DNA of 64,000 bases from NCBI GenBank assembly GCA_033439265.1, contig JAVTVX010000013.1:1762501-1826500 (forward strand). Direction: 5' to 3'. The notes below the pieces were generated by a model. The model was given only the letters and a program-made list of their open reading frames with translations, was not told where the DNA came from and did no database searches. Of this stretch, positions 28,396 through 41,101 are shown piece by piece (position 1 is the stretch's first letter; the number at the start of each line of letters is the position of its first letter). Source of the stretch: Dillenia suffruticosa. Its lineage: Eukaryota > Streptophyta > Magnoliopsida > Dilleniales > Dilleniaceae. The position numbers and the translations under genes were made by a program.

Positions 28396-28722
28396 TCAGT
28401 CACATATGATGGACAACTCAAAATCCTGCCACGGACGCTCAAGTTTTGTCCAGAAAGATTGGTCGCGATCATGGTCTTTCAAGTGCCTGTCAAATTTCTG
28501 CAACATTAAAGCTTGGCTTTGTTCCTCAATATGGATTGCCTCACCAAGGCTACTTGCTATAAATAATGACACCATTTTCCAGTTCATCTTAGTTTCCGCC
28601 ATTGCACTCTTGAACCCTTGGGCTAAAATGTAATGGAGAAGATCCTGGTTCATTCCAGAGATAGTGGATTGCTTATGATCAAGCTTGAAACTCGCCGAAA
28701 GGTAACACATTTGTTTGCACAT
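28396..28722 (-). CDS. Unrecognised 108-aa ORF
   Basis: An open frame beginning MCKQMCYLSASFKLDHKQST and ending ERPWQDFELSIICD. Composition is protein-like (mixed charged and hydrophobic residues, no low complexity) and base composition is higher in GC than its surroundings. I recognise no family, signal peptide or membrane segment. It could be a small gene, or a surviving exon of a decayed gene; no flanking exons could be matched. Confidence 0.3.
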   Translation of the reverse strand: MCKQMCYLSASFKLDHKQSTISGMNQDLLHYILAQGFKSAMAETKMNWKMVSLFIASSLGEAIHIEEQSQALMLQKFDRHLKDHDRDQSFWTKLERPWQDFELSIICD

Positions 28723-29872
28723 TAATGACCCACTTGAAGTGGTGTCAAAAAAATGACGGAATTAAATCCTACTGATGGCGGATTGCATGCCACCCTTATT
28801 GGATAATATTATTTTTTTAATAATTTTAAACAATATTTTAAATTATAATTAAAAAAATACCTTAATATAAAAAAAATGTTATTAGGTAGTGGGAAACATT
28901 TTCATTAAAAAAAAAAAAAAAAACTTTACCATATTTGAACATTTAAAATAAAAAAAGGTGGGGGGGGGGGGGGGGCGTGCCTGACTTGCCCAACATCTAC
29001 CCATCTGAACATAGTGAAAGTAGTTATCTTCAATCTCTTGAATCCTATTGTTGCACTGAATAAGTAACCAAGGTGATACAAAAGATCTATCCTTGTACCA
29101 GAAAACATTTTATTTTAAGTCATCGAAAACTTTGAAAAATTGTGCTCTATTTGAAGACATATACAACCTAATTTACCTGTGTTACGATTAAAGCATCCCT
29201 GCCCACCCCAATTCTGTGTACTTTAACAAATTCAATTTAATGGGAAAGCAACAAAAAACAGATATTAGATTTTCCAACTTAATATTTCACAAGAGCATTG
29301 ATGATAGAGTGTTTCTTGGAAGAAGATTTGTTTCCATTTCTTATATTATGGTACTTTTTTAATTAAAATACAAGATTTTAAAATATGATCTAAAATTTAG
29401 TAAAAAAAAAACTAATAATAATCTATAAAATAAAGGGGCAAAGAATATGGCAAGATCCACGGTGAACGGGGAGCTGCCCCTACATTGTATAGCTTAGTCA
29501 CCACTGGATAAAATAGAGAAATAACAGTAAGGCAAATAATCTGATAACATCTTTGCAAACCTGGCATCATATCTTAGCTCCTTGCACATACTTCGGCTTA
29601 TGAACAAGAAGCATACAAACACCCCCAAGAGAAGAAATTATAGTAATGTGAGTAACAACAGTAGAAGCCAGAGCATATTGCGCATGCAAATCTAGATTAC
29701 TATTCAAATAAATGACACCAGTGTGCGAAACAAAAATACAAGTTTGTGCTTGTATACATGAATCTAAAACGATTACAAGAGGTGCTTCAGAAATCTCACT
29801 CCCCCCCCCCTCTTCCAGTTCCAATCTGAGTGACAAAACCTGAGGCAGTAAAAAAATGACAAAATTGCAGGA
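28723..29872. other. Intergenic; 3' flank of the transporter gene
   Basis: AT-rich with a 16-G homopolymer (28960-28975) and a poly(A) run just before it. Nothing coding was seen. The end near 29872 is the 3' UTR of the minus-strand transporter. Confidence 0.5.
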
Positions 29873-32410
29873 TTACTTAAACCTCCGCTTAGCTTCACCA
29901 TAAGCAACCACCCCGAGCACAGTTATGGTGTACCCGCAAATACCAACGGCAGTAACCGGATTTTTGAACAGAAGTATAGAGACTACTACAGCCACAGCAC
30001 CCTTTGCATTGCCTAACACCTGATTATAAAGTAGTTCAAGTTAGAAACACTAACAGGGGATTCCCAGGTAAACATTACCAAATCAAAGAGAATTTACCAA
30101 AAAATGGGTAGTATATGGCTAATATTGTCATCTGTGTCCCGAAAATAATATGGGTGTTCCAACCCAACACTGGGATCCTAGGTATGCTCCTTTAGGGAAT
30201 TTTAGCCAAATGGAAAAGCCATTTTGCATTTCTATGATTGCTGAAGTTAGAAACCACTTGGAGCTTTTCAGCTTGTTCAGTACCAAGTACCATGCATGCT
30301 TCTGCAATCACGTCTTCACATCATACACAAAAAATGATAGGTGGGCCTCAAAAAAGATACCACGAATCCTCAAACACAGCTTGAACTGGGTTCCCAATTC
30401 CCATGTTCCTGGGAAGCAAAGGCTAAACTATTCATGTCCTAGATTCCTAATTCAGACCTTGAATCAAAAGAGATGAAAGAGAAAAACTAGTCACTCATAG
30501 TGCATTAAGCAACTGTTGAATAAATTGAGAAATGGAAACATTTAGGACAAACTTAGTGTGCAAAGGACCGCAGCAGACATCTATCTCTACAGGATCTACA
30601 GAATGTTAATCGCTTGTAGCATTGTTTTACTGGTAAACTATTAGAAACAAATGAGTCCAAACCATTAGGATTGGGCAAGAGAATCATCGGAAAATGAGAA
30701 AAAAGTCAAACCTGGAGAGTTAAAGCACTCGTATGCTTAGTCACCAAGAAGTTGGTTAAATTAACTGAATATGCCATTGCTGAATTGACTGTGAGAAGTA
30801 GCCACATGAATCTATGTTCCCTTCCAAGCACAATAATATCTTCCATCACCCTGGGCTCCATTATCATGGTTGTGGGTAACAAAACTAGAACGGCAATTGG
30901 TGACATGTATAGCAGCAAATTCATGGAATTCAACTTTTCCCTGTTGACTGAGAAAAGGTTAAAAAGGATTTTACCAAGTCCATTGTGAATCCCAGAAAAG
31001 CAAATACTCCCTATGAAGGTAAAATCAGTAAAGCAAAAGGGAAAATAAATCAAATTGGAGCATTTTGTAAAATGCTGACAGAGACTAAGAGGCGAGGCAG
31101 AATGGAAAAAATGATGACCCAGTGTCCAAGTTATATCCATTTTGGTAATTTTCTAGAAATTAGACAAATTTCAATCTCATAAATGCTGAGAAGAGAAGCA
31201 TTATCATGACATGAAAGCTTTTTCACTGGACAGAAGTGATAAGAAGTTCACCATCTAAATTGACTGAGTGAAATATGCAAGAAAATTCACAATTTAAGCT
31301 GCAGTTATATCACAATGCACATAGATAATGACAGAGAGAGAGAGAAGTTTGAGGAGTGGTTCTTTTTCCTAATGTCCAGTAATTTAAAAATCTAAAAGGG
31401 AGATCCAAAGGTGGAAATGATGATCCATTCAATGGTAGTTCAAGAGATCTTTCAAACTTTTGAGGCAGAATGAAGGAGGATGTCAAACCACCAGTCAATA
31501 AAAGCTTATCCAGCACAGAGGATTAAAGATTTGCATCAATTGCTTTTAAATGTTTAGTCTGTTAAATAAAGAAAAACAGTAATTAGAATGCAGATGGTTA
31601 ATTCCGCATATCTTTATGCACATAAACTTACATGCTTTTGGGTATTTGTTTGATCACAAAAATGTAAAGAACATTATGGATTCTCACATTACCAAAGAAT
31701 CCCCCCCCCCAAAAAAAAAAATAGACGAGAGGAGCCCTGGGTACCCCCTAGACCCAAATGGTCGATCACAAAGAATCTCTTAACTCCACAACACTTCTAG
31801 AAATGAGCTGTAACCATTTTATACATTTATTTGAACACGACACTCTTATAAAATTTTAAAAACAAGTATTGGACACGTCTGTTGTGTCCACACTTTTTAA
31901 CATTTTATTCCTACCAAACGGTTTTTTTGAAGTTTTATGACATTTTCTCAACATTTTATTCAAACTGAGACTAGGGAACTTGATAGATCGTAGTACAGAT
32001 TCAAACTAAAGCTACTGTTTGTATTGAATAGGAGGCATAGATAAAGTATCTAGAGATAAGTATCATTTATTACTTTAACTAAGTATATTAGTAAATTTCA
32101 TGATCTACATTAAAACAATGTTTATATTATTTTATTATGTTTGTCCATGTTAGGTTGTGTCCTCCTATTTTCAGCTTTTCTGCTTCATTTTGGTTGTCCA
32201 ATATCATCTGTGTGTCCTTCGACATGCTTCACACATCTTTAACCATGTTTATTGCTACACATCCTGTAATTTTTCTGGGCAACCAAAATCAAACTGTCAA
32301 GTCATCCATGAATGGAGAGACTGGAGATGGAACCAAAACCCTAGCTCTGCTGACACAAACCTGAGAGAAATATCAATATCCAGATTCTAACCCGAATCTG
32401 AGACTCGAGA

Positions 32411-32464
<54 letters not shown>

Positions 32465-35400
32465 GTTTAAGCACAAACGAAAAATGAAAATAAACAGAAT
32501 CAATCAACACTCCCAATCTGAATGGGAAAGGGTATACTTAATTAGTGAGATCCTTGATCTTACTTGGCATAGATTTATGAACTACTTAGCCTAGATTTGA
32601 TTTGGATACTTATCCTAGATTTTATTGTGTTACAAAATTTGAGATCTAAATTTTAAGTAAGATCAAGGATCAGAGGAGAAAAATCTACTTTTCCATGTAC
32701 TAATTAGGATTGTCAATTAAATCTGGTTTTCTTTTTATTCTTTATATGTGCTTAAATGTCTCTTCTTGAATTCTGATTAGAATCAGGAAGTTGGTGTTGA
32801 TCTTGAGGGCCAGGTCGGTGGAGTTAAGGTGTGGATCCAGCTTTGCAGTTGCCATTCATGGACTTGACACTTTGATCTGCATCATTCATGCTTAGTAGTT
32901 GATTTTAATGTCTCCAATGTTTTTTATTATTATTATTATTATTTGTCAATTAAGCCAGACATTTAAAACTAATTCTATTTTTTTCACATTCAAAAGAGTG
33001 ATAACTTTTATAACATCTAAAATTCAAAACAATTACAGGTGGTAATATTTTCCTCAATACAGATTGCAATGAGGGCACCAAATACTTTAGCTATTTTGGA
33101 ACAGTGCTATAGGTCACTTTTATAAATGATGAACACTCAAATTGTAAATGAGGTAGGGAAAATTAAGCACAGAGTTGTGAAGAATGAGACAGAGAAGATA
33201 AGTTGCACAAGCCAGTTTAGTTACCTGCAACAAAAACCAGACTAACAAAATCCCTGGAAGGATGGAACATCCATCAGTAAATCCAGTTTTAAAATGACTA
33301 ACGTCTTAAAACACTTGTAAACAATCTATAAGCAAACATAAAAAATGAATTTCCAATTTCTGATAATTTGTTGAAAGATCTAGTGACTGCAAACAATATA
33401 GATTGCATAATATTTATATGAGATGCTACTTCACAAAGCATAGTTTATTGCTACTACCTACTTTGTGAATAACCAAAATGAGCAGCTAGCAGCACAGATC
33501 AGTAACAGAAATTAGTAAAGTTCTTACCCTTCAGCAGAAAGTAGGATCCCCTGGAGAACAGACTTGAAGGCTCTTGCAGCTGTAGCACTTATACACATAA
33601 CGAATCCAAACAAATGAAAACCAGGCTCACCCTGTAACAACACAAGAAATAATGTCACTTATAACATAAGCAAAAATATGCAAGAATTCAGGAAAATCGA
33701 AGCATAGAGGAACATAATGATGTTCACTTTCCACTTTACAGGAAAAGAGCAGCCCATCTGCACATTTCTTGAATCAGTAGAAGAGATGAATCATAAGATT
33801 GCATGCTCATTTCTTGAACTACTCTTGTCCTTCCCAACTGAGAACTATCACCTGGAATACTACTTGCTGGGAAGTGCCTTGGTAGCATAACCAAGTTTTC
33901 TCTTATTCTTTTTTCTTGATTGTGTAAGTGCATATCCAATAAGAGACATCATCTCACCAAATGCTTAGCTACTACTCACTGGGCCAACTATGTATGTATA
34001 CAACTTACTCATCCACTATCTACAAAGGATAGGATTCACCAATTCCACATAACAAAAGAAATTTTCCTGTAATCTTACCATTCAAGGCAAATGATCCTAT
34101 GATGCAATCAAATCTCACCGCAAACTAGGTTTTCTCCAACCACAGAGCAGGTCATATCTTCCACAACTTATGAGTTTATCAGTGAATGGGTCCTGCTTCT
34201 TTTGTATAATGGAACTGCATTAACTTGTAAGTGATTTCGATCTTAAAATTCAGCTCAAATATTTCCATGCTTACCACCAGTTCTTTAATGATTAATTTAG
34301 CATTATTCTCAATTTTAGTATCAATATGGTGATTCATTTTCGGCAACAAATGGAGTAGAGTCTTCCTAAGAAACAGCAGATACAATTATGTCTATATGAG
34401 ATAAACTTTTACACTTTCATCTTTTCGCACATTTAAGTCTGACAATTTCCTCAGGATTTAGTTCCTGGGGATATATGATGTGTCAGATGCAAGAATAGTA
34501 CATAAAGGCAATAAAACCTAATTTATGGCTTTCTGCCATGGAGAGTTTATTGCTACAGATATCATAAGTGATCATAATTTCACCAACAGAAGAGAAATTA
34601 AAAAAAAAAAAAAAAACCATCAGCTTCTGAGGGCTTTTAGCATACGATGTCTATAACTCTACTGATCATATTACCCAGTCTTAGAAAAATAACACAAATA
34701 ACTGTGCAATTTTGATAACAAGATATAACAATGTGCCTAATATTGAATGCATAAGCAACTAAACCAATTCCAACGTTCTATACTTTCAGACTATCAGTTT
34801 CTCTTGCCAAAATTAAACCATTTGGAAATTTTCCAAATCTAAACAGTCAAAATCACAGAAGCATGGATAAATGGATCAAATACAAAAAAGATAGACGCCA
34901 ATTAGGTTCAGTGTGCTTGAAGAATTGGCAAAAATTATCAGAGTAGTTGTTAGGAATCTATGGTCAATAAAATTACACAAAAACAATAAAATTAAAAAAA
35001 ACATAAAAAAATATTGAAAATAAAGGATAACCCACAATCCAATAGCCACAATTAAACCACCAAAATAACACAAATCAATAAAATTAATCGAACACATAAA
35101 AAATTTTTGAAAAATAAAACATACCCCACTAGCAATAATCACACCAAGAACGACAGGCACAAGAGCAGCATACGTAATCCAGGCCTCCCTCTTCATGGTC
35201 ATCAAATAAGCAAGCATGGCTGTGAAAAACGGTGTCGTTGCACCCACCGCCTGATTGAAAGACACAGGGAGGTACTTGAGAGAGACATTGCCTCCAACCA
35301 CAGACCCACAAAATACAATGCTCAGAGTTGCAATCTTCAAGAACTGAGACCTAGATGTGATCATTTGGAGAGGCACGGCCTTGAAAACAACAATGGAAAT

Positions 35401-35568
35401 GTAACTGAGGATTGCACATGCCGACATGTGACACATTGTGAGGAAAATTGGGAAACTGAAACCATAATTAGATAGCAAGAACTTGTTCAGCAACAAAACA
35501 CCAATGTTTGATGAATACCATAGGATTATCAAGGATGTTATGAAAAAGGTTTGCTTTTCTGATGACAT
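29873..35568 (-). CDS. Triose-phosphate/nucleotide-sugar translocator family protein (KVAG-type), 307 aa
   Basis: Multi-pass membrane antiporter of the plant NST/TPT family, probably in the Golgi, where close relatives import sugar nucleotides for wall polysaccharide synthesis. Four exons on the minus strand: 35568-35125, 33631-33528, 30940-30712, 30019-29873; all GT-AG and in phase. The protein starts [20 protein letters not shown], contains the conserved [27 protein letters not shown] and [17 protein letters not shown] blocks and ends GEAKRRFK, with about ten hydrophobic segments. The length matches Arabidopsis At3g11320/At5g05820-type proteins (about 308 aa). The substrate cannot be told from sequence. 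The largest intron (30941-33527) carries an (AT)n(AG)n microsatellite. No 5' UTR exon was identified. Confidence 0.93.
32405..32464. repeat. Compound microsatellite (ACAT)n(AT)n(AG)n
   Basis: ACATACAT, then about ten AT units, then about nine AG units, inside the second intron of the transporter gene. Confidence 0.9.
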
Positions 35569-37104
35569 CTTTTATGGGTCTCCGATTTGGGGGTCAGATT
35601 TGGAGATTGAAGCTCATTTGAGCTCCAATGGAAAATGGGTATTTGAGAAATCCAAGTGTTTTGCTGTTTCCTCTTTTTGGGATCTAAATTTGTTGTGTCA
35701 GTTGTGTAAATTTTTTGCTGGGACCTGTGTAAGAAGAGAGAGAAAGGGAGGAAATGACTATGCTTGTGCCCGTCGTTTCTGAGGAGGGATGGCCTATGCT
35801 GCCTTTACCCTATCATGGTATTGATGTTCTAAACCTGTACAAATCAAGGTTTTTAACGAATTTATTTCCGGAACAAAAATATTATTTTTGTCAAAAAATT
35901 ATATCTTGAATAATAAATATTATTTTTTATTATCAATATTTATACTGTCCAATATCTCTAAGAAAAATAGTACTTTCACATTTAATATTATTTTTCCTAT
36001 TATGTAATATATTTTTTTTAATAAATTAATCTAGATACATTTATTATTTCAAAATTTTCTAAAATTTTCGGAACTAATTTTTTATCTCACTGATATTATA
36101 TCCCCATTATTTTATTTACGATTTCTTCTAAGATATTTTCATTAATTAAAATCATAATTTGGATTTTTATATTGAAATTATTTTTCTCATAACGTTCTTC
36201 TTCGTATCTAACTCATATATAAAAGAAAAAAAAAATATTTGTAAATAATATAATTATCATTCCTTAATATGTTTTAGATAATAAACAATTTTAATTATAA
36301 CTCTCACACCGATACTCACAATATTAATATTTTCTATTTACACTTAAAATTGTATTTCATAAATCTTTCAAATTTTCTTAATGTAAGTGACTACGACCTC
36401 ATCAATAATACAAATACATCCAAGAATTTCAAAGTAAATTTCCTCTTTGATAAACGAAAAAAAAAATGTTAAACCATTTAGAACAATTTTTGGTGCACTA
36501 AAACGTGTTAGGCAATTTTTAACGGGTCAAGGAAATTCACTCTTTTTTTCAATAATGCAGAACAAATTTTCCTCTCCACTCAACAAAAGAAAAAAAAATG
36601 AAAAATTGCCAAAAGAATGGTTTTGATGGAAGAAAGACCAGACGTCAAAGATGTGAATGGGGGTGTGAGGATCTGGTTAAGAAGAGAAGAGAAATTGGCT
36701 AAATTGAAGTAAGAGAGATGTGATTGGGGGAGACTGCTCAATTCTGGTGGTCTTTAATGCACATGATCTTAATGAGAACCAGGTCAATCGCCGACACGGG
36801 GAATAATTGGCCAAGTATGACCGGGAGACACGTGGAATCATTTGTAACATCCCGAGAGTTTGAGAGAGACTAGGAAATAGATAGGGAAGGGAAGAAAGAT
36901 GTTATTATAATTTCATTCTGTTTTTTTAGAATTATTATTTATAATTAATTATTTAATTATTTTACTGAATTAATTGATAACCTTACAGTTAACCACTAAT
37001 TTTTTTTATTAATCATGGTTAATTATTAACCAAGATGGATAATAGATGTTTTTTTTTTTGGGTACAAATGGATTATAGATGTTTCAACATGGTCAAAACT
37101 TGAC

Positions 37105-37126
37105 GGGGACGGGGACCGGGACCGGG
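37105..37126 (+). other. G-quadruplex-forming motif
   Basis: Four G runs separated by AC or ACC (GGGG, GGGG, GGG, GGG) in 22 nt satisfy the G3+N1-7 pattern. It lies 18 bp left of the SINE insertion site. Confidence 0.7.
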
Positions 37127-37143
37127 ATGGAGTGTAACCGGTC

Positions 37144-37376
37144 AATGAACCACCTTTTTTTTATCGACATTTGTTGACATAGGTAGAATGGGTACCCTTA
37201 TCCCTTAATCAGGTTAGGAGTTTGACTCTCCCTGAACACGAAAAAAATAATATTAGAAGATCCGTCCTCAAAATGAAACCTACAGTGGTCGATACAGATT
37301 AATTGAAACAAAATTTTGAATACCGAGTGATGGTCAACATATCCAAAAAAAATAAAAAAAATAAAAATGAACCACC
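37144..37376 (+). mobile_element. tRNA-derived SINE with 11-bp target-site duplication
   Basis: The element (about 37155-37365) has a tRNA-like head with a degenerate B box (GGAGTTTGACTC, about 37216), a body containing GATACAGATTAATTG, and an A-rich tail. It is bounded by AATGAACCACC at 37144-37154 and again at 37366-37376, a perfect 11-bp duplication. A second copy of the same family, inverted, is at 50817-51001. Confidence 0.75.
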
Positions 37377-37693
37377 ATTTTGGGCTTTGGGTTGGGCCAA
37401 TTTTCTTGACTTCTCTTGCACCCATTAAATGTACCGCGCCATAAGGGCATCCTAACCATTGGGTTGCACCGGAGTGCTTGGTGTTCCACCACATTTTTTT
37501 TTATTTGATATTTCGTATCTAAATTTTATTTCATTAATTTAATTTAAATACTATAAAATTTATTAAAAATTAACTCTTTTAAATTTTATTTCTATATTTT
37601 TGTAATCAAATTTAAAATTTATAATTAAAAAATACAATGCCCATCACTGCATTTATAGAAATTTGGTGGCGTGGCCTAGAGTTGCCTTCCCTT

Positions 37694-37775
37694 GAAATGC
37701 CGATTGATCTTTTTTTCTTTGAAATGCTAATTAATCTTTTTTTCTTTGAAATGCTAATTGATCTTTTTTTTCTTT
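37694..37775. repeat. 27-bp minisatellite, three copies
   Basis: Units start at 37694, 37721 and 37748, each reading GAAATGC, then GATTGATC or TAATTAATC or TAATTGATC, then a T-rich end with CTTT. On the minus strand it reads as a repeated SISKKKR peptide, which is a repeat artefact. Confidence 0.85.
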
Positions 37776-39982
37776 CCCCAAAATAAATGCTGGGAAGAGA
37801 AATCACAGAAAGGACCCACAAAATTACTTTCTCTTCAAGTCATGGAGAAAAATAAATGCTAGACCGAGGAGGTGGAAGACTTCCTGAGAAAAAGCAAATG
37901 CTAGGGAGAGAGAGAGGTAGAAAAAAGGAGAGAGATTACAATCATGCGAGGAAAAGTAAATGGTAGAGAGAGAGAGGGCTACAGAAGAAAAGACAGAGGG
38001 AGAGAGATGGGATCGATTTAGGGAAAAATATTAGGGCAAGAAGGAATAAGGAAGAAAAAGAGAGAGATGCGGAAGAATAAAGAAAAAGAGGTAGAAGGAT
38101 TTAATCGGTCGACCAAATAACCACTTTTTTGACACGGTTTAAAATTGAGGGAGGACATTGCCGGAAAAAAAATATAGTTTGATGGCTATACTAATAATTT
38201 GTCAAATTTAGGGGCTAATTTTAAATTTTTCCCAAATTATTTTTGTAAAAATACTAAATTTGTCTCTTTTTTGTAAAAATATTTAAATCTCTGCATTTTT
38301 CATTATAAATTTCTTTCAACAATATTATTGTCATTATTTAAATAATGTATCACATAACCAAAAGCAAATATAACAATCACGTGAATAGAATAAAGGGCAA
38401 TTATGCTAAACAATGGCAAGATTTAAAATTTCTAAATATTTAATTTTCTTTTTTATATATTATCGTGTTAAATATTTTTATTAAAAAAAGTTTTTTAAAC
38501 AAAAAGAAATGAAATAATGAAAGATGGAACGCATAATCGGAGTTCAGAATACAAATGATGGTGACACTTTAAAATACAGATAAAAGATGAATTTAATTAC
38601 AACTAATTTTAATTAATTTTTAATAAAATTATTAATATAATAATTATTTTAATTATTTTAATTTGATTTAAATAGTTGAGAAGATGGTTCCTTCATTTTC
38701 TTAGTTCTGCGAGGATGATTATAATTGAAACAGCTCATTTGGTGCTTTTACTAATACAGTCTCATAGACAAATAAAGCATTTAATTTGTCTCACCGTATC
38801 CAATAGCACGACTTTTAGCCCTCGTATTGTCTTTATTTAATTTTACTTATTTTAAAATTTTTTTAATTAGAGTAATTTTTATTTTTAAAAAATGGATTTT
38901 ATAAATGGAAATCATTTTTTCATACAAATAATTAAAATTATTATTAATATCAATAATTCTCTATATTAAAAAATTTACCAAAATCCTAATTTTACTTAAC
39001 TTGCATATAGTTATGAGAGGAGAGAGAGAGAGAGGCGAAACTATTGGTTGAATGTAGCTGTGTCCAAGAGCCATAACAGGAATTGCTTGTGGATATAAGT
39101 ATTAATGCACCATGTTAGCTTTAATGGCTAGTTGGGGAATACCCATCATCCCAAAAGCTGTTTTCTTAGTTATGTCAATTGTCTTTTGTGCAAGTACGTG
39201 ACGGATCAATGTTGCTCTGCATGTGCTGCCTCTCATCTGTATCTTGACAACACCATGCATCGCTTTGCTTTTTTTTTTTTTTAAAATAAATTATAAAAAT
39301 ATAGACAATCATAAAAATTTAAATATTATATCTTAATTTCAAAAAAAACATTTAAACAAAAAATTTTTACTATTTAAATATTCCTACAAAAACGCATCAC
39401 TTCAACTTTATTTGCACAAACAAAAACAAAGATGACTAATCTTCGTTTTCACAATATTAATCTTATTTATGAGAAAATTTATCTTCTACTTATAAAATCT
39501 TTTATTTTATAAAAAGAATTCACTTTATATTAGAAGTAAAATAAAATAAAAAGAAAAATATATTGTTCATCAGGAATTTTTATTTTTATTTACTAAAATT
39601 TTTTCTTTATAATAAATTTTCTAATCTAAATAAATAAGAAAAAATAAAAAAATGTTAATGACTTACCAATACCAAGGGGCCTCCAAGTACCAAAAATTTA
39701 TACTTGTTTTTGGCAGCTAAGAACTAGGAATTTTTTTAATGTTTTTATTTCTGCAAAACCCATGTAAATGGACTCAGATTGCTCATAATCTTCTCTATTT
39801 TAGTTTTTTTTTTTTTATATATAATTATTTAAAGAATAATAAGAGAAATATGACGAAATCTAAGACTCAATCAAGGAAAATTCTCCAAATAAGTTGGACA
39901 CAGATGAGAAAACCTGAGCCTTTGTCGAGCCGAAATAAGTCAAGCTACGGTCCGCCACATGCCAGGTACTTTCGTTGGATGT

Positions 39983-40029
39983 CACGTGACCGCCGATTTA
40001 ATTACCCCGGTCGTGCCACGTGTCTCTCT

Positions 40030-40060
<31 letters not shown>

Positions 40061-40160
40061 CCACACACCCACATCAATTGAAGCCTTTGATACTCTCAAG
40101 TCTCAAGACTGACTAACCTTTTCTTCTCGGGTGCAAGAAACCCTAAAATTGTTCATCAGG
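39983..40160 (+). promoter_or_regulatory. Promoter/leader of the SAP-like gene: two G-boxes, CT tract, telo-box
   Basis: Two CACGTG cores lie 28 bp apart (TCACGTGA core at 39983-39988 and CCACGTGTC core at 40017-40022); the second matches an ABRE. They are followed by a CT/CA microsatellite (40023-40065) and a telo-box AAACCCTAA (40138-40146). TTCATCAG|GTCTGT near 40158 looks like the donor of a leader exon. Motif function is known from other plant promoters; activity here is inferred. Confidence 0.5.
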
Positions 40161-41101
40161 TCTGTGCTTCTAAAATTCTCCGATCATCGTTCATCTGTTG
40201 TTAATTCTCGACTTGTACCAAGTCAAATCAGTGACATTTTGTTCCTTTTCTGATTTCTTAGTACAAGATAATATGATGATTCAATTGTTTAATTTTATTA
40301 TTTTATATGGGGAGCCGATCTTTTTCATTATATGTCTTGGGTTTTTTTTTTTTTTTTTTTTTTGGGAGATATGGATGTTCCAACTTGTATCGCCACAATC
40401 TGCATTTCTTTTCTTGAATATGATTAGTACATTGGAAATTAACATTGTTCATCCAGGTTATTTTGTGCCTTTGGACGTGATAAATTCGAGCAATAGTAGG
40501 TAATTGCATAGGATTCCAGGAGAGTTCATAGGTTATCAATAGCAACTGGGGAAGTTGTGCTTTAGACCTTTAAAATATTTCTTCATATATATATTGGGGA
40601 GTATGAAAGACAAAATCCTTTTCTATGCAGTTTGGTGGAATAAGAGAAAGCAACTTTGGAATTCGAGGGGACTGGCTTTGGCGATATATCAAGGGTATGC
40701 CATCTTGTGTTTTGCTTATGAATTAAGAGCAAGTTTCTTTGACCATCTAGAACCTTTGAATTCCTGTCCCCTGACCCGCCCAAACTTTGATACTCCTAGG
40801 GTACATTGATTTCGTATTCTTATTCATGCATATCTATCTCCAGAATGTTCAATTTATTGAACTAATCTTCTTTATGATCTCTTTATTCGCGGGGCAATTA
40901 TACTTTTGTTATTTGTTTACTAGGACATAACTTGAGGGAGTAATGGATTTGGATCTTTGTGGTCCATTGTGTTATAAAGGTTTAATCTTCGTTCTCAGCA
41001 TTTTGATATTTTGTGATTCACTTTCCAAGTTAAATACATCAATTTTAACAAAACTTTTCTTGTTACAGGGAGCAGTTATAATATAGGATACCATTGGGAC
41101 T

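Larger units (their letters stand above)
35569..39982. other. Long gene-free AT-rich region
   Basis: Lies between the head-to-head transporter (minus) and SAP-like gene (plus). No coding exon is supported. It holds a G-box core CACGTG at 36829-36834, a G-quadruplex motif and SINE at 37105-37376, a copy of the AT-rich dispersed repeat (about 37507-37600), a 27-bp minisatellite (37694-37775), a purine-rich GAGAG block (about 37850-38100) and strongly AT-rich DNA to 39700. Confidence 0.6.

Noticed and set aside
30150-30476. 108-codon plus-strand ORF
   Set aside because: Lies in intron 3 of the minus-strand transporter gene; it has no recognisable domain, and AT-rich composition like the intron around it.
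35107-35475. 122-codon plus-strand ORF
   Set aside because: Antisense to exon 1 of the transporter gene, which has clear family motifs on the minus strand.
37612-37821. 69-codon minus-strand ORF with repeated KKKR
   Set aside because: Created by the 27-bp minisatellite.
39739-40116. 125-codon ORF before the SAP-like gene
   Set aside because: Runs through the G-box promoter and CT/CA microsatellite; the peptide is low-complexity Ser/Leu/His at its end.
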